The position numbers were made by a program, and so were the translations under genes. The notes below the pieces were generated by a model. The model was given only the letters and a program-made list of their open reading frames with translations, had not been told where the DNA came from and searched no databases. From contig NZ_CP139972.1 in the NCBI RefSeq assembly GCF_034424315.1, positions 2,046,001 to 2,110,000 of the forward strand: a stretch of DNA of 64,000 nucleotides, given 5' to 3'. The DNA comes from Chitinophaga sancti (lineage in GTDB: Bacteria > Bacteroidota > Bacteroidia > Chitinophagales > Chitinophagaceae). This document shows, in pieces, positions 34,070 to 42,999 of the stretch. How positions within the stretch are numbered: the stretch's first letter is position 1; the number at the start of each line of letters is the position of its first letter.

Positions 34070-34930
34070 ATGAAATCTAAAACATCTATCCTGATTGCTG
34101 TAGCAGCAATATCATGTGCATTCCTCACTTCCTGCAGTAAGGATGACAACAAAGACACCAACAACCCTGAAACATCTGTTGCAAAAGTACAGGTGTCTAC
34201 AGATGCTACTTTAGGTAAAGTACTAACAGACAGTGCAGGTAGAACCTTGTATTTCTTCACGAAGGATGCAGGCGATACTTCTACCTGTACTGGCGGCTGT
34301 CTGGCGGTATGGCCAGTGTTTTACAATGCAGATCTGGCCTTGAAAGATACGAGCCTGCATACTGCTGATTTCGGTACTATTACGAGAAAAGATGGTGCGA
34401 AACAAACGACTTACAAAGGCTGGCCATTGTATTACTATGTAAAAGATACCTTGCCAAAACTAACGCTGGGAGAGAAAGTGGGAACTGTATGGTATGTGGC
34501 AAAACCTGATTATACCGTGATGCTGGTGAATGCGCAACTGGTAGGTGCCGATGGTGCAAACTATACAAGCACCTATACTAAAGGAGACGAAATTACACAA
34601 TATGTAACGGATGCCTGGGGCAGAACGCTCTATGCTTTCTCGCCGGATAAATTTAAGAAGAACACCTTTACCAATGCGGATTTCACCAACAATCCTACCT
34701 GGCCGGTGTATGAGTCTGATGCGTTTAAGTTTGCACCTTCCCTGCTGGCTAAAACTGATTTTGATACGATTCACGTTTCAGGACATGTGCAACTGACATT
34801 CAAAGGGTGGCCATTATATTACTTTGGTGCTGATGCAAAAACAAGAGGAAAAAATAAAGGTGTAAGTGTACCAGGACCGGGTATATGGCCTGTTGTGAAT
34901 AAAAATAGTACAACAGCACCTTTACCATAA
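34070..34930 (+). CDS. Lipoprotein with secreted repeats (PF03640/COG4315)
   Basis: A 286-residue lipoprotein: signal peptide with lipobox ending in LTSC22. Two modules of the secreted-repeat family follow, with LTDSAGRTLYFFTKDAGDTS then CTGGCLAVWPVF and, in the second half, VTDAWGRTLYAFSPDKF and NPTWPVYES. Each ends with a KGWPLYYY or KGWPLYYF segment. Function of the family is unknown, but members are linked to redox or surface stress. It is monocistronic, with a terminator hairpin afterward. Confidence 0.85.
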   Translation: MKSKTSILIAVAAISCAFLTSCSKDDNKDTNNPETSVAKVQVSTDATLGKVLTDSAGRTLYFFTKDAGDTSTCTGGCLAVWPVFYNADLALKDTSLHTADFGTITRKDGAKQTTYKGWPLYYYVKDTLPKLTLGEKVGTVWYVAKPDYTVMLVNAQLVGADGANYTSTYTKGDEITQYVTDAWGRTLYAFSPDKFKKNTFTNADFTNNPTWPVYESDAFKFAPSLLAKTDFDTIHVSGHVQLTFKGWPLYYFGADAKTRGKNKGVSVPGPGIWPVVNKNSTTAPLP

Positions 34931-34989
34931 TTCCGGGCCCTCTGTCGCCTGAATCTATCATTCCCGGATTAATATAAGAGGGATGACCA

Positions 34990-35021
34990 GGCTGGTCTTT
35001 TCAGGCCAGCTTTCATTTTTT
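34990..35021 (+). terminator. Terminator after the lipoprotein gene
   Basis: Stem GCTGG/CCAGC (34991-34995 with 35006-35010) followed by TTTCATTTTTT. Confidence 0.6.
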
Positions 35022-35036
35022 ATATTCCTAAGACTA

Positions 35037-35104
35037 CCGGCACTCATTTCATAAGTACCATTTGATTGGCAATTAAAAACACCCATTGATGGGGTGAGTT
35101 CCGG
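35037..35104. repeat. Dispersed palindromic element, copy C
   Basis: Begins ccggcactcatttcataag and ends ggtgagttccgg. The outermost CCGG...CCGG ends match copy A on its right side. Copy C lies between two convergent genes. Confidence 0.6.
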
Positions 35105-35167
35105 GGATATATCACAAGTAAAATAAAGCCCCTGAGAATCGCTTAGAAACAGTTTCTCTCTATCAGG

Positions 35168-35206
35168 AAAAGGGCCTGTTCCAGGGTTTTGAGACAGGCC
35201 CTTTTT
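35168..35206 (-). terminator. Strong terminator downstream of the DisA-like gene
   Basis: A 12-bp perfect stem (35168-35179 with 35194-35205), aaaagggcctgt against acaggccctttt, flanked by A and T runs so it can act on both strands. Confidence 0.82.
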
Positions 35207-35317
35207 AAATTCATTTTTTGAATACTATACTCCGGTTTCAAAAGCAGCCAACTTCATTTTGTTTGCCGGAAGTGGTACCTCATTTTTCAATTCAGTGTAC
35301 CCGTAGCCGGTATATCA

Positions 35318-36469
35318 TTACAACAACAAAATATCTATCCTGTGTGCCTGCACTATCTGGTCTGCCGTAGACCAGGAAAATACGGTAAAGTATCCATCCT
35401 GCGAAGCCACCAGCGCCAGGGCATCCCGTTGGTCATGCACAAACTGAGCTGCAGAAAAATGCCGGGTACCTCCTATGTTTGAAGGATGCATTAACCTGGG
35501 TGTACCATCTGTTATCGGTTCTATATACAAAACCTGCTCTACCGTTGTGCCATCACTTGCACGGGCTATCTTGGAGCCAAATGTGAGCAGTTCATGCTTG
35601 TCATTGATCACCGTAGCACCGTCTACTGCTGTCAGACCGGAGATGTTCTCTACTTCTCTTCTCAGCGCATTTTGCCAGTATAATTCCGTTACCTTACCAC
35701 AATTCTGCCGCAGCAAATCTGCCACACCGGAGAAAGGTGGTGCTATCGGATATTGTAAAGGATGAATGATGGAGTTCTTCCAGTTATCATGTGCAGAAGG
35801 CACTACCAGTAAGATGCCACCCCGCTGGTGTGCGCGCATGGAGACTGCAATCTGGATTAATACATTTACAGGGTCATTCCATACACCGGAAGAATCCTGA
35901 CCTAATAGTGAAGTTAATATAGCAGGGGTATCTTGTCTTCGTGCGCAGCTTTCATCTACAATCTTTACCTGGTCACCTCTTAACATGGCTACATTGGCGA
36001 ACTTGCCCATACCGATAATACGGCGGTGCTTTACGACCAACAAGCCGGGTTCCGAGACGTCCAGTACAAAACAGTAATTAGGGAGTTTCATCGTGGTGCC
36101 CCAGATGTATAATTCCTCCCCTTCGTACCATACACCGATATGAATACCTGCTCTTTCCACGCCGGGGCCAAGTTTGGTGAGCACCCGGGGATCCAGCGGG
36201 ATGGGTTGTTCAAATAATAAAGGCCGGGATGCCTGTGAAGGAGGCAGGAAAGCCAGGGAAATACGGATAGGTACGCCCTCTTCCCTGCGGAGGCTGGCCC
36301 AGAAGGCCACGTCGATTATTTTTTCGATCACGCCGGCATCAGGTGCATGGGCGAGATCTTCTTCCCCGTTCTCACTGGCCAGATTTAAATGGTGTAAAAA
36401 ATGGGTGGCTATATTATTGGCAACTTTGGACGCTGCCTGATATGTAGATTCGAATGAAGTTACTTCCAT
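35318..36469 (-). CDS. DisA-like diadenylate cyclase homologue with DACNV-like N-terminus
   Basis: A 383-residue protein. The C-terminal part has the DisA_N (DAC) motifs: DGATVIND (DGA at 283-285) and GGTRHFSAA (336-338, here RHF where DAC enzymes have RHR), ending ALALVASQDGYFTVFS as in DisA and CdaA. The N-terminal ~250 residues include IWGTTMKLPNYCFVLDVSEPGLLVVKHR, a sensor-like region that I associate with the DACNV-type proteins of Bacteroidota. There is no membrane helix and no HhH domain. Activity is unproven because of the RHR-to-RHF change. It is divergent from poxB. Confidence 0.75.
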   Translation of the reverse strand: MEVTSFESTYQAASKVANNIATHFLHHLNLASENGEEDLAHAPDAGVIEKIIDVAFWASLRREEGVPIRISLAFLPPSQASRPLLFEQPIPLDPRVLTKLGPGVERAGIHIGVWYEGEELYIWGTTMKLPNYCFVLDVSEPGLLVVKHRRIIGMGKFANVAMLRGDQVKIVDESCARRQDTPAILTSLLGQDSSGVWNDPVNVLIQIAVSMRAHQRGGILLVVPSAHDNWKNSIIHPLQYPIAPPFSGVADLLRQNCGKVTELYWQNALRREVENISGLTAVDGATVINDKHELLTFGSKIARASDGTTVEQVLYIEPITDGTPRLMHPSNIGGTRHFSAAQFVHDQRDALALVASQDGYFTVFSWSTADQIVQAHRIDILLL

Positions 36470-36630
36470 TTACCAAAGATAATAAATTTGCTTTTCAGGA
36501 ATTATATGCCCCATGAGCATCGCTCAAAAGGCTCCCGCACCTTCGTACATTTCCCCGCAATCCTTGCCAAAATACCCAGCCCTTATCTTGCTGGCAACAA
36601 ATTTGCACCCCTTCACAAAACTAAAAGTAC

Positions 36631-38355
36631 ATGGCAAAAACAATTGCAGCCCAACTCGTTGCACAGCTTGCAAAGGCCGGTGTAAAGCGTGTACATGGCG
36701 TAGTAGGCGATAGTCTGAACGGCATCGTTGATGAGATCAGGAAACAAGGTACCATCGAATGGATTCATTACAGGCACGAGGAAGCGGCTGCATTTGCAGC
36801 AGGTGCGGAAGCACAGTTGACCGGTACCCTGGCCGTTTGTGCGGGGAGCTGCGGACCGGGGAATTTACACCTCATCAACGGATTGTACGATTGCCATAGA
36901 AGCATGGCTCCTGTACTCGCTATTGCTGCTCATATTCCCAGTATGGAAATAGGCACGGGGTATTTCCAGGAGACGCATCCTGAATTACTCTTCAGGGAAT
37001 GCAGCCATTATTGCGAGACCATTGCCTCTGCGCGTCAAATGCCAAGAGTGCTGCAAATTGCCATGCAAAATGCAGTAGGGCAGCGCGGGGTGGCTGTCAT
37101 CACCATTTCGGGCGATGTAGCCCTGGAAGACATGGAAGACGACTCTATGGAGCACACTATCATGCAGCGTTTGCCAGCTGTGCGCCCTCATGATGGCGAC
37201 ATGGAAATACTGGCAGGCATGATTAATACGGCGAAAAAAATCACCTTGTTATGTGGAAGTGGTTGTGCCGGTGCCCACGATGAACTTATGGACTTTGGAG
37301 CGAAAATGCTGTCTCCCATGGTTCATGCGCTTCGGGGAAAAGAGCATGTGGCCTATGATAATCCTTATGATGTGGGCATGACAGGCCTGATTGGCTTTAC
37401 TTCCGGGTACCACGCAATGGAGGATAGTGATCTTTTATTGCTGCTGGGAACTGATTTCCCCTACTCTAACTGGTATCCCACCAAATCTAAAATTGTACAG
37501 ATAGACCTGCGTCCTGAGAAATTGGGGAAGCGTTGTAAACTGGACCTTGGCCTGGTAGGCACTGTGAAGGAAACCCTGGCTGCCTTGTTGCCACTGATAG
37601 AGCAAAAAGATGACCGTGGACACCTGGACAAATCGCTGAAGAACTATATTGACAGCAGGGAAGAGCTGGCGGCGCATGCCAGCAGTACCAATACGCCTAT
37701 TCATCCGGAGTACCTGACTACCGTATTAAGTGCAGCCGCAGATCCGGATGCCATCTTTACCTGCGATGTGGGAGAACCTACGGTGTGGGCAGCGAGATAC
37801 ATAGAAATGACCAAAGACCGTCGCCTGATCGGCTCATTCAATCATGGATCTATGGCGAGTGCGATGCCCCAGGCTATTGGTGCTCAATTAGCATACCCCG
37901 GCAGACAGGTGATTTCAATGTCTGGCGATGGGGGCTTTTCGATGCTGATGGGAGATATTCTTACCATCTTGCAATATAAGCTGCCTATAAAAATAGTGAT
38001 CTATAATAATAGTTCCCTGGGGTTTGTAGCCATGGAAATGAAAGTAGCAGGGATGACCCCATATGCTACAGACCTGAAGAACCCTGATTTTGCAAAGATG
38101 GCTGAGGCCATTGGTATGAAAGGTATCAGGGTAGAAGATCCCGCATTATTGCCGGGCGCTATTGATGAAGCCCTGATGCATGAAGGCCCGGTACTGGTAG
38201 ATGTGGTGGTGAATGCATCGGCGCTGGTCATGCCTCCAAAAATAGATGTGAAGCAGGCGAAGGGATTTAGTATCTACATGATGAAACAAGTCTGGAACGG
38301 GAAGGGCGGAGAAGTATGGGATACGCTGAAAACGAACTTTTTAGATAAAGAATAA
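36631..38355 (+). CDS. poxB: Pyruvate:quinone dehydrogenase/pyruvate oxidase
   Basis: A 574-residue ThDP enzyme. HEEAAAFAAGAEA near residue 50 holds the catalytic Glu, GSCGPGNLHLING is the family ThDP/FAD turn, and SGDGGFSMLMGD near 435 with NNSS downstream is the ThDP-Mg motif (GDG-x-N). PoxB oxidatively decarboxylates pyruvate to acetate and passes electrons to quinone, and is membrane-associated through its C-terminus. It is monocistronic, with a strong terminator 21 bp after the stop. Related acetolactate synthases are possible, but the length and GSCGPGNLH motif favour PoxB. Confidence 0.9.
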   Translation: MAKTIAAQLVAQLAKAGVKRVHGVVGDSLNGIVDEIRKQGTIEWIHYRHEEAAAFAAGAEAQLTGTLAVCAGSCGPGNLHLINGLYDCHRSMAPVLAIAAHIPSMEIGTGYFQETHPELLFRECSHYCETIASARQMPRVLQIAMQNAVGQRGVAVITISGDVALEDMEDDSMEHTIMQRLPAVRPHDGDMEILAGMINTAKKITLLCGSGCAGAHDELMDFGAKMLSPMVHALRGKEHVAYDNPYDVGMTGLIGFTSGYHAMEDSDLLLLLGTDFPYSNWYPTKSKIVQIDLRPEKLGKRCKLDLGLVGTVKETLAALLPLIEQKDDRGHLDKSLKNYIDSREELAAHASSTNTPIHPEYLTTVLSAAADPDAIFTCDVGEPTVWAARYIEMTKDRRLIGSFNHGSMASAMPQAIGAQLAYPGRQVISMSGDGGFSMLMGDILTILQYKLPIKIVIYNNSSLGFVAMEMKVAGMTPYATDLKNPDFAKMAEAIGMKGIRVEDPALLPGAIDEALMHEGPVLVDVVVNASALVMPPKIDVKQAKGFSIYMMKQVWNGKGGEVWDTLKTNFLDKE

Positions 38356-38618
38356 TTGGTTTTTACGCATGAAATAAGAAGGGCGCTACTTAGGTAGTGC
38401 CCTTCTTGCGTTATAAATATTTATATACAATAAATTAATCAGCAAAATTGATCTAAATAGAAAGACCACTTTAAAAACACTTGGATTAACCAAACTAAAC
38501 ATTACTTTTATACTTAGGTGCTACAGAGATTCAACCAAATATCTTCCAAAGTGTGATATTAATTTTATAAAAATGTATTTATGAAATTCTTCCCTACCAC
38601 TTTTGCTAACTATCTTCA
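38356..38618. other. Intergenic region before the UrtA locus
   Basis: Holds the poxB terminator and then AT-rich sequence with no gene visible. The region between 38619 and 38837 is covered by a doubtful small frame. Confidence 0.5.
38376..38407 (+). terminator. Terminator after poxB
   Basis: A 14-bp stem (38376-38389 with 38394-38407) with one mismatch, loop TTAG, GC-rich base and AAGAAGGGC/GCCCTTCTT arms. Confidence 0.8.
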
Positions 38619-38804
38619 TTGTATGTGCTCAAATGGCCCGAGCTGAAGAAAATCTACCAGGAAGAAGCGAAAGGCCAACAGTTAAAGGAACGACAAGGAT
38701 ACCGCCACGAGGGGAAGGCAGGAATACGGATGGCAAGGCACCTTTACGTAGGGTCGGCAGGGTTGCTTACAGTTTCCGGGATCCTGACAAAGACATTATG
38801 CTGA
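38619..38804 (+). CDS. Doubtful 61-residue hypothetical protein
   Basis: Starts MYVLKWPELKKIYQEEAKGQ and is basic, with a hydrophobic end (HLYVGSAGLLTVSGILTKTL). No family is recognised. It could be a small membrane-associated peptide or chance, since another frame is also open here. It precedes the UrtA gene by 33 bp. Confidence 0.25.
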   Translation: MYVLKWPELKKIYQEEAKGQQLKERQGYRHEGKAGIRMARHLYVGSAGLLTVSGILTKTLC

Positions 38805-38837
38805 TCCACATTATTTACGCTACAGTATTTACACATT

Positions 38838-40127
38838 ATGAAAGCAACACGCTTCTTATTCTTTTGTTCCTTACTGGCTGCATTCGCCTCCTGTCACAAC
38901 AATGCGCCTAAGACGAATGGTAGCACAGGCAATAATGGTGAAACGGTGAAGATCGGGGTATTGCATTCGCTGAGTGGCACCATGGCTATTTCTGAAGTAT
39001 CGCTGTGTGATGCTGTGCAGATGGCAGTAGACGAAATCAATGCATCTGGTGGCGTGCTGGGTAAAAAAATTGAACCTGTGATAGTAGACCCGGCCTCTGA
39101 CTGGGATTTGTTTGCAGAGAAAGCGAAAGAATTATTGATTGATGATAAAGTATCCGCAGTATTTGGGTGCTGGACTTCTGTATCACGTAAATCAGTATTG
39201 CCGGTATTTGAAGAGAATAATGGATTACTTTTTTACCCGGTACAATATGAAGGAGAAGAGTGTTCTAATAACGTCATTTATACAGGGGCTACCCCCAATC
39301 AGCAATTGATACCTGCTGCCGAATACCTGATGAGTGAGAAAGGCGGCGGGTATAAAAAGTTTTATTTAATTGGAACGGATTATGTGTTTCCGCGAACAGC
39401 GAATAAAATACTGAAAGCCTACCTGTTATCCAGGGGAGTGCCGAAAGAGAATATCATTGAAGAATACACGCCTTTTCATCACCAGGATTACCAGACCATT
39501 GTATCCAGGATCAAACGCTTTGCTGCAGAAGGAAAAGCATGTGTGCTTTCAACTATTAATGGTGACAGCAATGTGCCTTTCTACAAGGAATTTGCCAACC
39601 AGGGATTGTCGTCAGCCACTTGTCCGATCATGGCATTCTCTGTAGCAGAAGATGAACTGAGATCTATGGACACTGAGTTCCTGGTAGGGCACCTGGCAGC
39701 ATGGAATTATTTTCAATCCAATGATTTGCCTGAGAATAAAAAGTTTGTAGCAGCATTTAAAGCTTTTTGTGAAAAGAAAGGATTACCGGGTGGTAGCAGG
39801 AGAGTGACAGATGACCCTATTTGCTGGGCATATACAGGTGTTTATTTGTGGGCAGGAGCGGCAGAAAAAGCGGGTTCTTTTGACGTAGATAAGGTAAGGG
39901 CGGCATTGTCAGGTTTAGCATTTGATTCTCCTGATGGCAGGGTAAAGATGGATGCAGGTAATCACCACCTTGCGAAGCCGGTGATGATTGGAGAAATTAA
40001 ACCGGATGGGCAGTTTGATATTATTTCGAAAACGGATAACCTGGTCAATCCGCAACCATGGTCTCCGCTAACCTCCCCGGATAAAGACTGTGACTGGGTA
40101 AATCATAACGGTACTTACACCAGGTAA
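38838..40127 (+). CDS. urtA: Urea-binding lipoprotein (UrtA-like), without transporter
   Basis: A 429-residue periplasmic binding protein of the Leu/Ile/Val class, with a lipobox ending at Cys19 (AAFASC). GVLHSLSGTMAISE, FGCWTSVSRKSVLPVFEENN and LFYPVQYEGEECS are characteristic of UrtA (the urea site involves the CWTS region). There are no UrtBCDE permease or ATPase genes; instead a PilJ-type kinase and response regulator follow 75 bp later. So it may be a sensor for urea or an amide rather than a transport component. Confidence 0.85.
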   Translation: MKATRFLFFCSLLAAFASCHNNAPKTNGSTGNNGETVKIGVLHSLSGTMAISEVSLCDAVQMAVDEINASGGVLGKKIEPVIVDPASDWDLFAEKAKELLIDDKVSAVFGCWTSVSRKSVLPVFEENNGLLFYPVQYEGEECSNNVIYTGATPNQQLIPAAEYLMSEKGGGYKKFYLIGTDYVFPRTANKILKAYLLSRGVPKENIIEEYTPFHHQDYQTIVSRIKRFAAEGKACVLSTINGDSNVPFYKEFANQGLSSATCPIMAFSVAEDELRSMDTEFLVGHLAAWNYFQSNDLPENKKFVAAFKAFCEKKGLPGGSRRVTDDPICWAYTGVYLWAGAAEKAGSFDVDKVRAALSGLAFDSPDGRVKMDAGNHHLAKPVMIGEIKPDGQFDIISKTDNLVNPQPWSPLTSPDKDCDWVNHNGTYTR

Positions 40128-40201
40128 TCGCTACGAATAAGTGTTTTGGGTTTAATAAAAGACTAGCTGGCAGGAGGGATTTTTATTATCTTCATAGCTA
40201 T

Positions 40202-41983
40202 ATGCATCGTATCTCAGAAGATCGTCGGGTATTCAAATTTTTTACTGCAATGTATGCGGTGGCGCTCACTACGCTGGCCGTACTCTCTATTGTGAGCCAG
40301 ATTGGTATTCAGCAGACATTGAGTCACCAGATGCACGATTCACATGTCATCAATTTTGCAGCACGGCTGCGTACGTATAGTCAGACGCTGAGCAAACTGG
40401 CTTTATTGATAGAATCGGGGCAGGATATTGAAACGAACCGCAAGGAGTTTACCAATACCCTTATGCAATGGCAGAAGTCGCACGAAGGCCTGCAATCAGG
40501 CAGTAATTTCCTGAACCTGCCCGCCAATGACCAGGATGAATTGAAGCAGATGTTCGACATTATCCGGACACCGCACCAGGAGATCTGGAAGGCGGCATCG
40601 CAGATGAGTGCCATCCTGAGTCAGGATCAACCTATCGATACGGCGGAGATCCATCCTTATGTACAAACGATCCTGGCTTATGAAAAGTCTTACCTGCTGG
40701 GAATGGAGCTGATTGTATTTGATTACGACCGGTTTTCGAAAGAGCGGGTACGGAAGCTGAAGCAGGTGGAATACCTGATGCTGGGATTGGTATTGCTGAC
40801 ACTGATGATTGAGGCCGGGGTGATCTTTTACCCTTTATCCATGCGGATCCGGAAAGTGATCAAGGGCCTGATTGCATCCGAGGAAACGTCTAAACAACTG
40901 GCAGACCAGCTACAGGAGGCGAATAAGGCCATGGAGCAAAGTCACAGCGAATTGCGGGAAATGACGTATGCACTGGACAGGGCCACTTATTTAGTTAAAA
41001 CAGATCATGAAGGGCAGATCATTTATGCCAATGATAAATACTGCCATGTAACACGATATAGTATGTCAGAATTGCGTGGCAAGCCGCTTTTTCATCATTA
41101 CTTCGATCACCTGAATGACCCGGCCCGGAAAATGGAAGTATGGCAGGGAGAGGTCTTTGACCATGCTGCCGATGGAACGGGGTTCTGGCTGGATGTAACG
41201 ATGATACCTGTATTTGATAATACAGGCAGGTTGTACCAGTATATGGCCATATGCAGTGACATTACGAAACGCAAAAATACGGAGCGAGAGATCCGGCAAT
41301 TGACAGAGGAAAAGTTGCGCAGACAGGATATGGAGCAAAAGATCCGGAGTTATGCCATCATCAGCGGGCAGGAAAAAGAACGTAAACGGGTGGCGGCAGA
41401 GATCCATGATGGCATTGGGCAAATGCTGACCAGCCTGCGTATGAAGATGGAACAGGTAGAAGATAAACTGCCGGAACCAAATGCGGAAATTGGCAAAGTA
41501 AACGGTTTGCTGGGCAGTATTATCACGGAAACAAAGCGGATCTGTTCTGACCTGCTACCCAGTGTACTGGAGGATTTTGGACTGCGTGCTGCAATTGAGG
41601 AACTGATAAAGACCTGTAGGGAGACGGCAAGGAACGTGGTGTTTAACCTGGAGGAATGTAACTTATCGCAGGCGCTGCCCAGGGAAGTGGAGATCGGGAT
41701 CTATCGTATTTTGCAGGAGGCGCTGAACAATGCGATTAAGCATGCGCAGGCCACAGAGATAGACGTACATATAGACAGAGAAGAGGGTTTCCTGAACCTG
41801 ATGATCCATGATAATGGCAAGGGATTTTACTATGACAGCCAACATTATTTTTCGCGCGAGCAGGTAAAGAAAATAAATGGGCTGCGGAATATGAAGGAAC
41901 GCGCAGAACTGCTGGGAGGTTCACTTAGCATCAATACGCAACCAGGAAAGGGCACTATTATACAATTAGAAATCTCATTTTAA
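40202..41983 (+). CDS. PilJ-type sensor histidine kinase with PAS and HisKA_3
   Basis: A 593-residue membrane kinase. An N-terminal helix (FFTAMYAVALTTLAVLSIV) precedes a periplasmic helical domain with INFAARLRTYSQTLSKLAL, the nitrate-sensor PilJ/NarX motif. A second membrane helix is near residue 190-215, then a PAS domain (about 260-360), and HisKA_3 with AEIHDGIGQML (His402) and HATPase with YRILQEALNNAIKHAQA. NarX-like kinases pair with NarL-like regulators, and one follows 5 bp downstream. A partner role for the UrtA lipoprotein just upstream is inferred. Confidence 0.92.
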   Translation: MHRISEDRRVFKFFTAMYAVALTTLAVLSIVSQIGIQQTLSHQMHDSHVINFAARLRTYSQTLSKLALLIESGQDIETNRKEFTNTLMQWQKSHEGLQSGSNFLNLPANDQDELKQMFDIIRTPHQEIWKAASQMSAILSQDQPIDTAEIHPYVQTILAYEKSYLLGMELIVFDYDRFSKERVRKLKQVEYLMLGLVLLTLMIEAGVIFYPLSMRIRKVIKGLIASEETSKQLADQLQEANKAMEQSHSELREMTYALDRATYLVKTDHEGQIIYANDKYCHVTRYSMSELRGKPLFHHYFDHLNDPARKMEVWQGEVFDHAADGTGFWLDVTMIPVFDNTGRLYQYMAICSDITKRKNTEREIRQLTEEKLRRQDMEQKIRSYAIISGQEKERKRVAAEIHDGIGQMLTSLRMKMEQVEDKLPEPNAEIGKVNGLLGSIITETKRICSDLLPSVLEDFGLRAAIEELIKTCRETARNVVFNLEECNLSQALPREVEIGIYRILQEALNNAIKHAQATEIDVHIDREEGFLNLMIHDNGKGFYYDSQHYFSREQVKKINGLRNMKERAELLGGSLSINTQPGKGTIIQLEISF

Positions 41984-41988
41984 CACCC

Positions 41989-42654
41989 ATGGATAAAATC
42001 TCGGTATTTTTAGTCGATGATCACGAAATCTTCAGGAATGGCTTGAAACAGTTAATCAACAGTGAAGCGGATATGGAGGTATCAGGAGAGGCCAGCACCG
42101 GTGAAGATGCTTTGCATAGTCTGAGCAATGTACAGCCGGATGTGGTGATCATGGATATCCGGATGCCTGGTATCAATGGTCTGGAAACGAGTGCGGCATT
42201 GCTGAAGGCAAGTCCGCGTACCCATATTTTGTTCTTCAGTTTATTTGACGAACCGGATTATGTGGCGGCAGCGCTGGAGATGGGTGCGAGTGGGTATATC
42301 CTGAAGGATACCAGTAATAAGATCTTCTTAAATGCCATCAGGACCATTCATAATGGCAAGTATTATTTTATTGGCGAGGTAAGTGATGTGCTGGTGAAGA
42401 AATACCAGGCGGCGAGGGAGAGTGCAGCGAACCCTGTGGCGCAGGCGGCCGATGTGTCATTGAGCCGCAGGGAGGAGCAGATCATCCGGATGGTGAACAA
42501 TGGTTTGAATAATAAGGACATTGCCGAGTCACTGGGATTGAGTATCAGAACGATTGAAGCACATAGGATGAATATACTGCGCAAGTTCCAGGTGAATTCA
42601 ATTGAAGAAGTGATAGAGTATTGCAGGAATGTGAATTTATTGAAGGAGGAATAG
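41989..42654 (+). CDS. NarL/FixJ-family response regulator
   Basis: A 221-residue two-domain regulator. The receiver has Asp10-Asp11 and phospho-acceptor Asp56 in VVIMDIRMPG, then Lys near 103 (YILKDTSN). The C-terminal LuxR-type HTH has LSRREEQIIRMVNNGLNNKDIAESLGLSIRTIEAHRMNIL. It is coupled to the kinase at 40202 with a 5-base gap, so they form one two-component system. Targets are not known; the nearest genes, UrtA or downstream, are candidates. Confidence 0.93.
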   Translation: MDKISVFLVDDHEIFRNGLKQLINSEADMEVSGEASTGEDALHSLSNVQPDVVIMDIRMPGINGLETSAALLKASPRTHILFFSLFDEPDYVAAALEMGASGYILKDTSNKIFLNAIRTIHNGKYYFIGEVSDVLVKKYQAARESAANPVAQAADVSLSRREEQIIRMVNNGLNNKDIAESLGLSIRTIEAHRMNILRKFQVNSIEEVIEYCRNVNLLKEE

Positions 42655-42822
42655 ATTATTCAACCAGCTGTTTGTAATTCTCATTTGAAAATTGTTTTCC
42701 CAACGGGATTTGAGCTTTTTAGGATAGTTAGGATCAATTTGTACAATTATTTCCGTGTTTTGTGCATTGTGTTCGTAAATGATCCTGCCTAAATTTGTGT
42801 TACTAATTTGATCATTATCATA
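42637..42822 (-). pseudogene. Possible gene remnant (61 codons, no start)
   Basis: The minus strand has a start-less open frame with protein-like segments LGRIIYEHNAQNTEIIVQI and DPNYPKKLKSRWENNFQMRI. It overlaps the response-regulator 3' end, and an in-frame stop caps it at 42823. I do not recognise a family. It may be a decayed gene tail. Confidence 0.35.
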
Positions 42823-42999
42823 TTAAAAATATACAGTTACAAAACAGTGTAACAGTTGTAGGTTTAAGAAATGGCCGGAATACTCATATTCCGGCTTTGT
42901 CATTTGGTCATGTTTTTCTGCCGGACCCGACTTTCCGTCATTCTCTGCTATTCCGGACTGACTTTTGTTACTACACTCATAAGAGAATAAATATTACAT
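42655..42999. other. 345-bp intergenic region
   Basis: Separates the two-component system from cbpA. It holds the minus-strand remnant described separately and the hairpin at 42874. The presumed cbpA promoter is in its last 60 bases. No other gene is seen. Confidence 0.55.
42874..42895. terminator. Hairpin between response regulator and cbpA
   Basis: A 9-bp stem (GCCGGAATA with TATTCCGGC) and a 4-base loop, followed by TTTGTCATTTGG. Terminator or attenuator; the T-run is weak. Confidence 0.5.

Larger units (their letters stand above)
34931..35317. other. 387-bp convergent gap with two terminators and one dispersed repeat
   Basis: Lies between the plus-strand lipoprotein and the minus-strand DisA-like gene. 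It contains a plus-strand terminator, dispersed element C and a minus-strand terminator, listed separately. No gene is seen. Confidence 0.7.

Noticed and set aside
33717..34073. 118-residue plus-strand gene between the FAD gene and the lipoprotein
   Set aside because: No recognisable domain, it overlaps the 5' end of the lipoprotein gene, and the residues look like non-coding translation.
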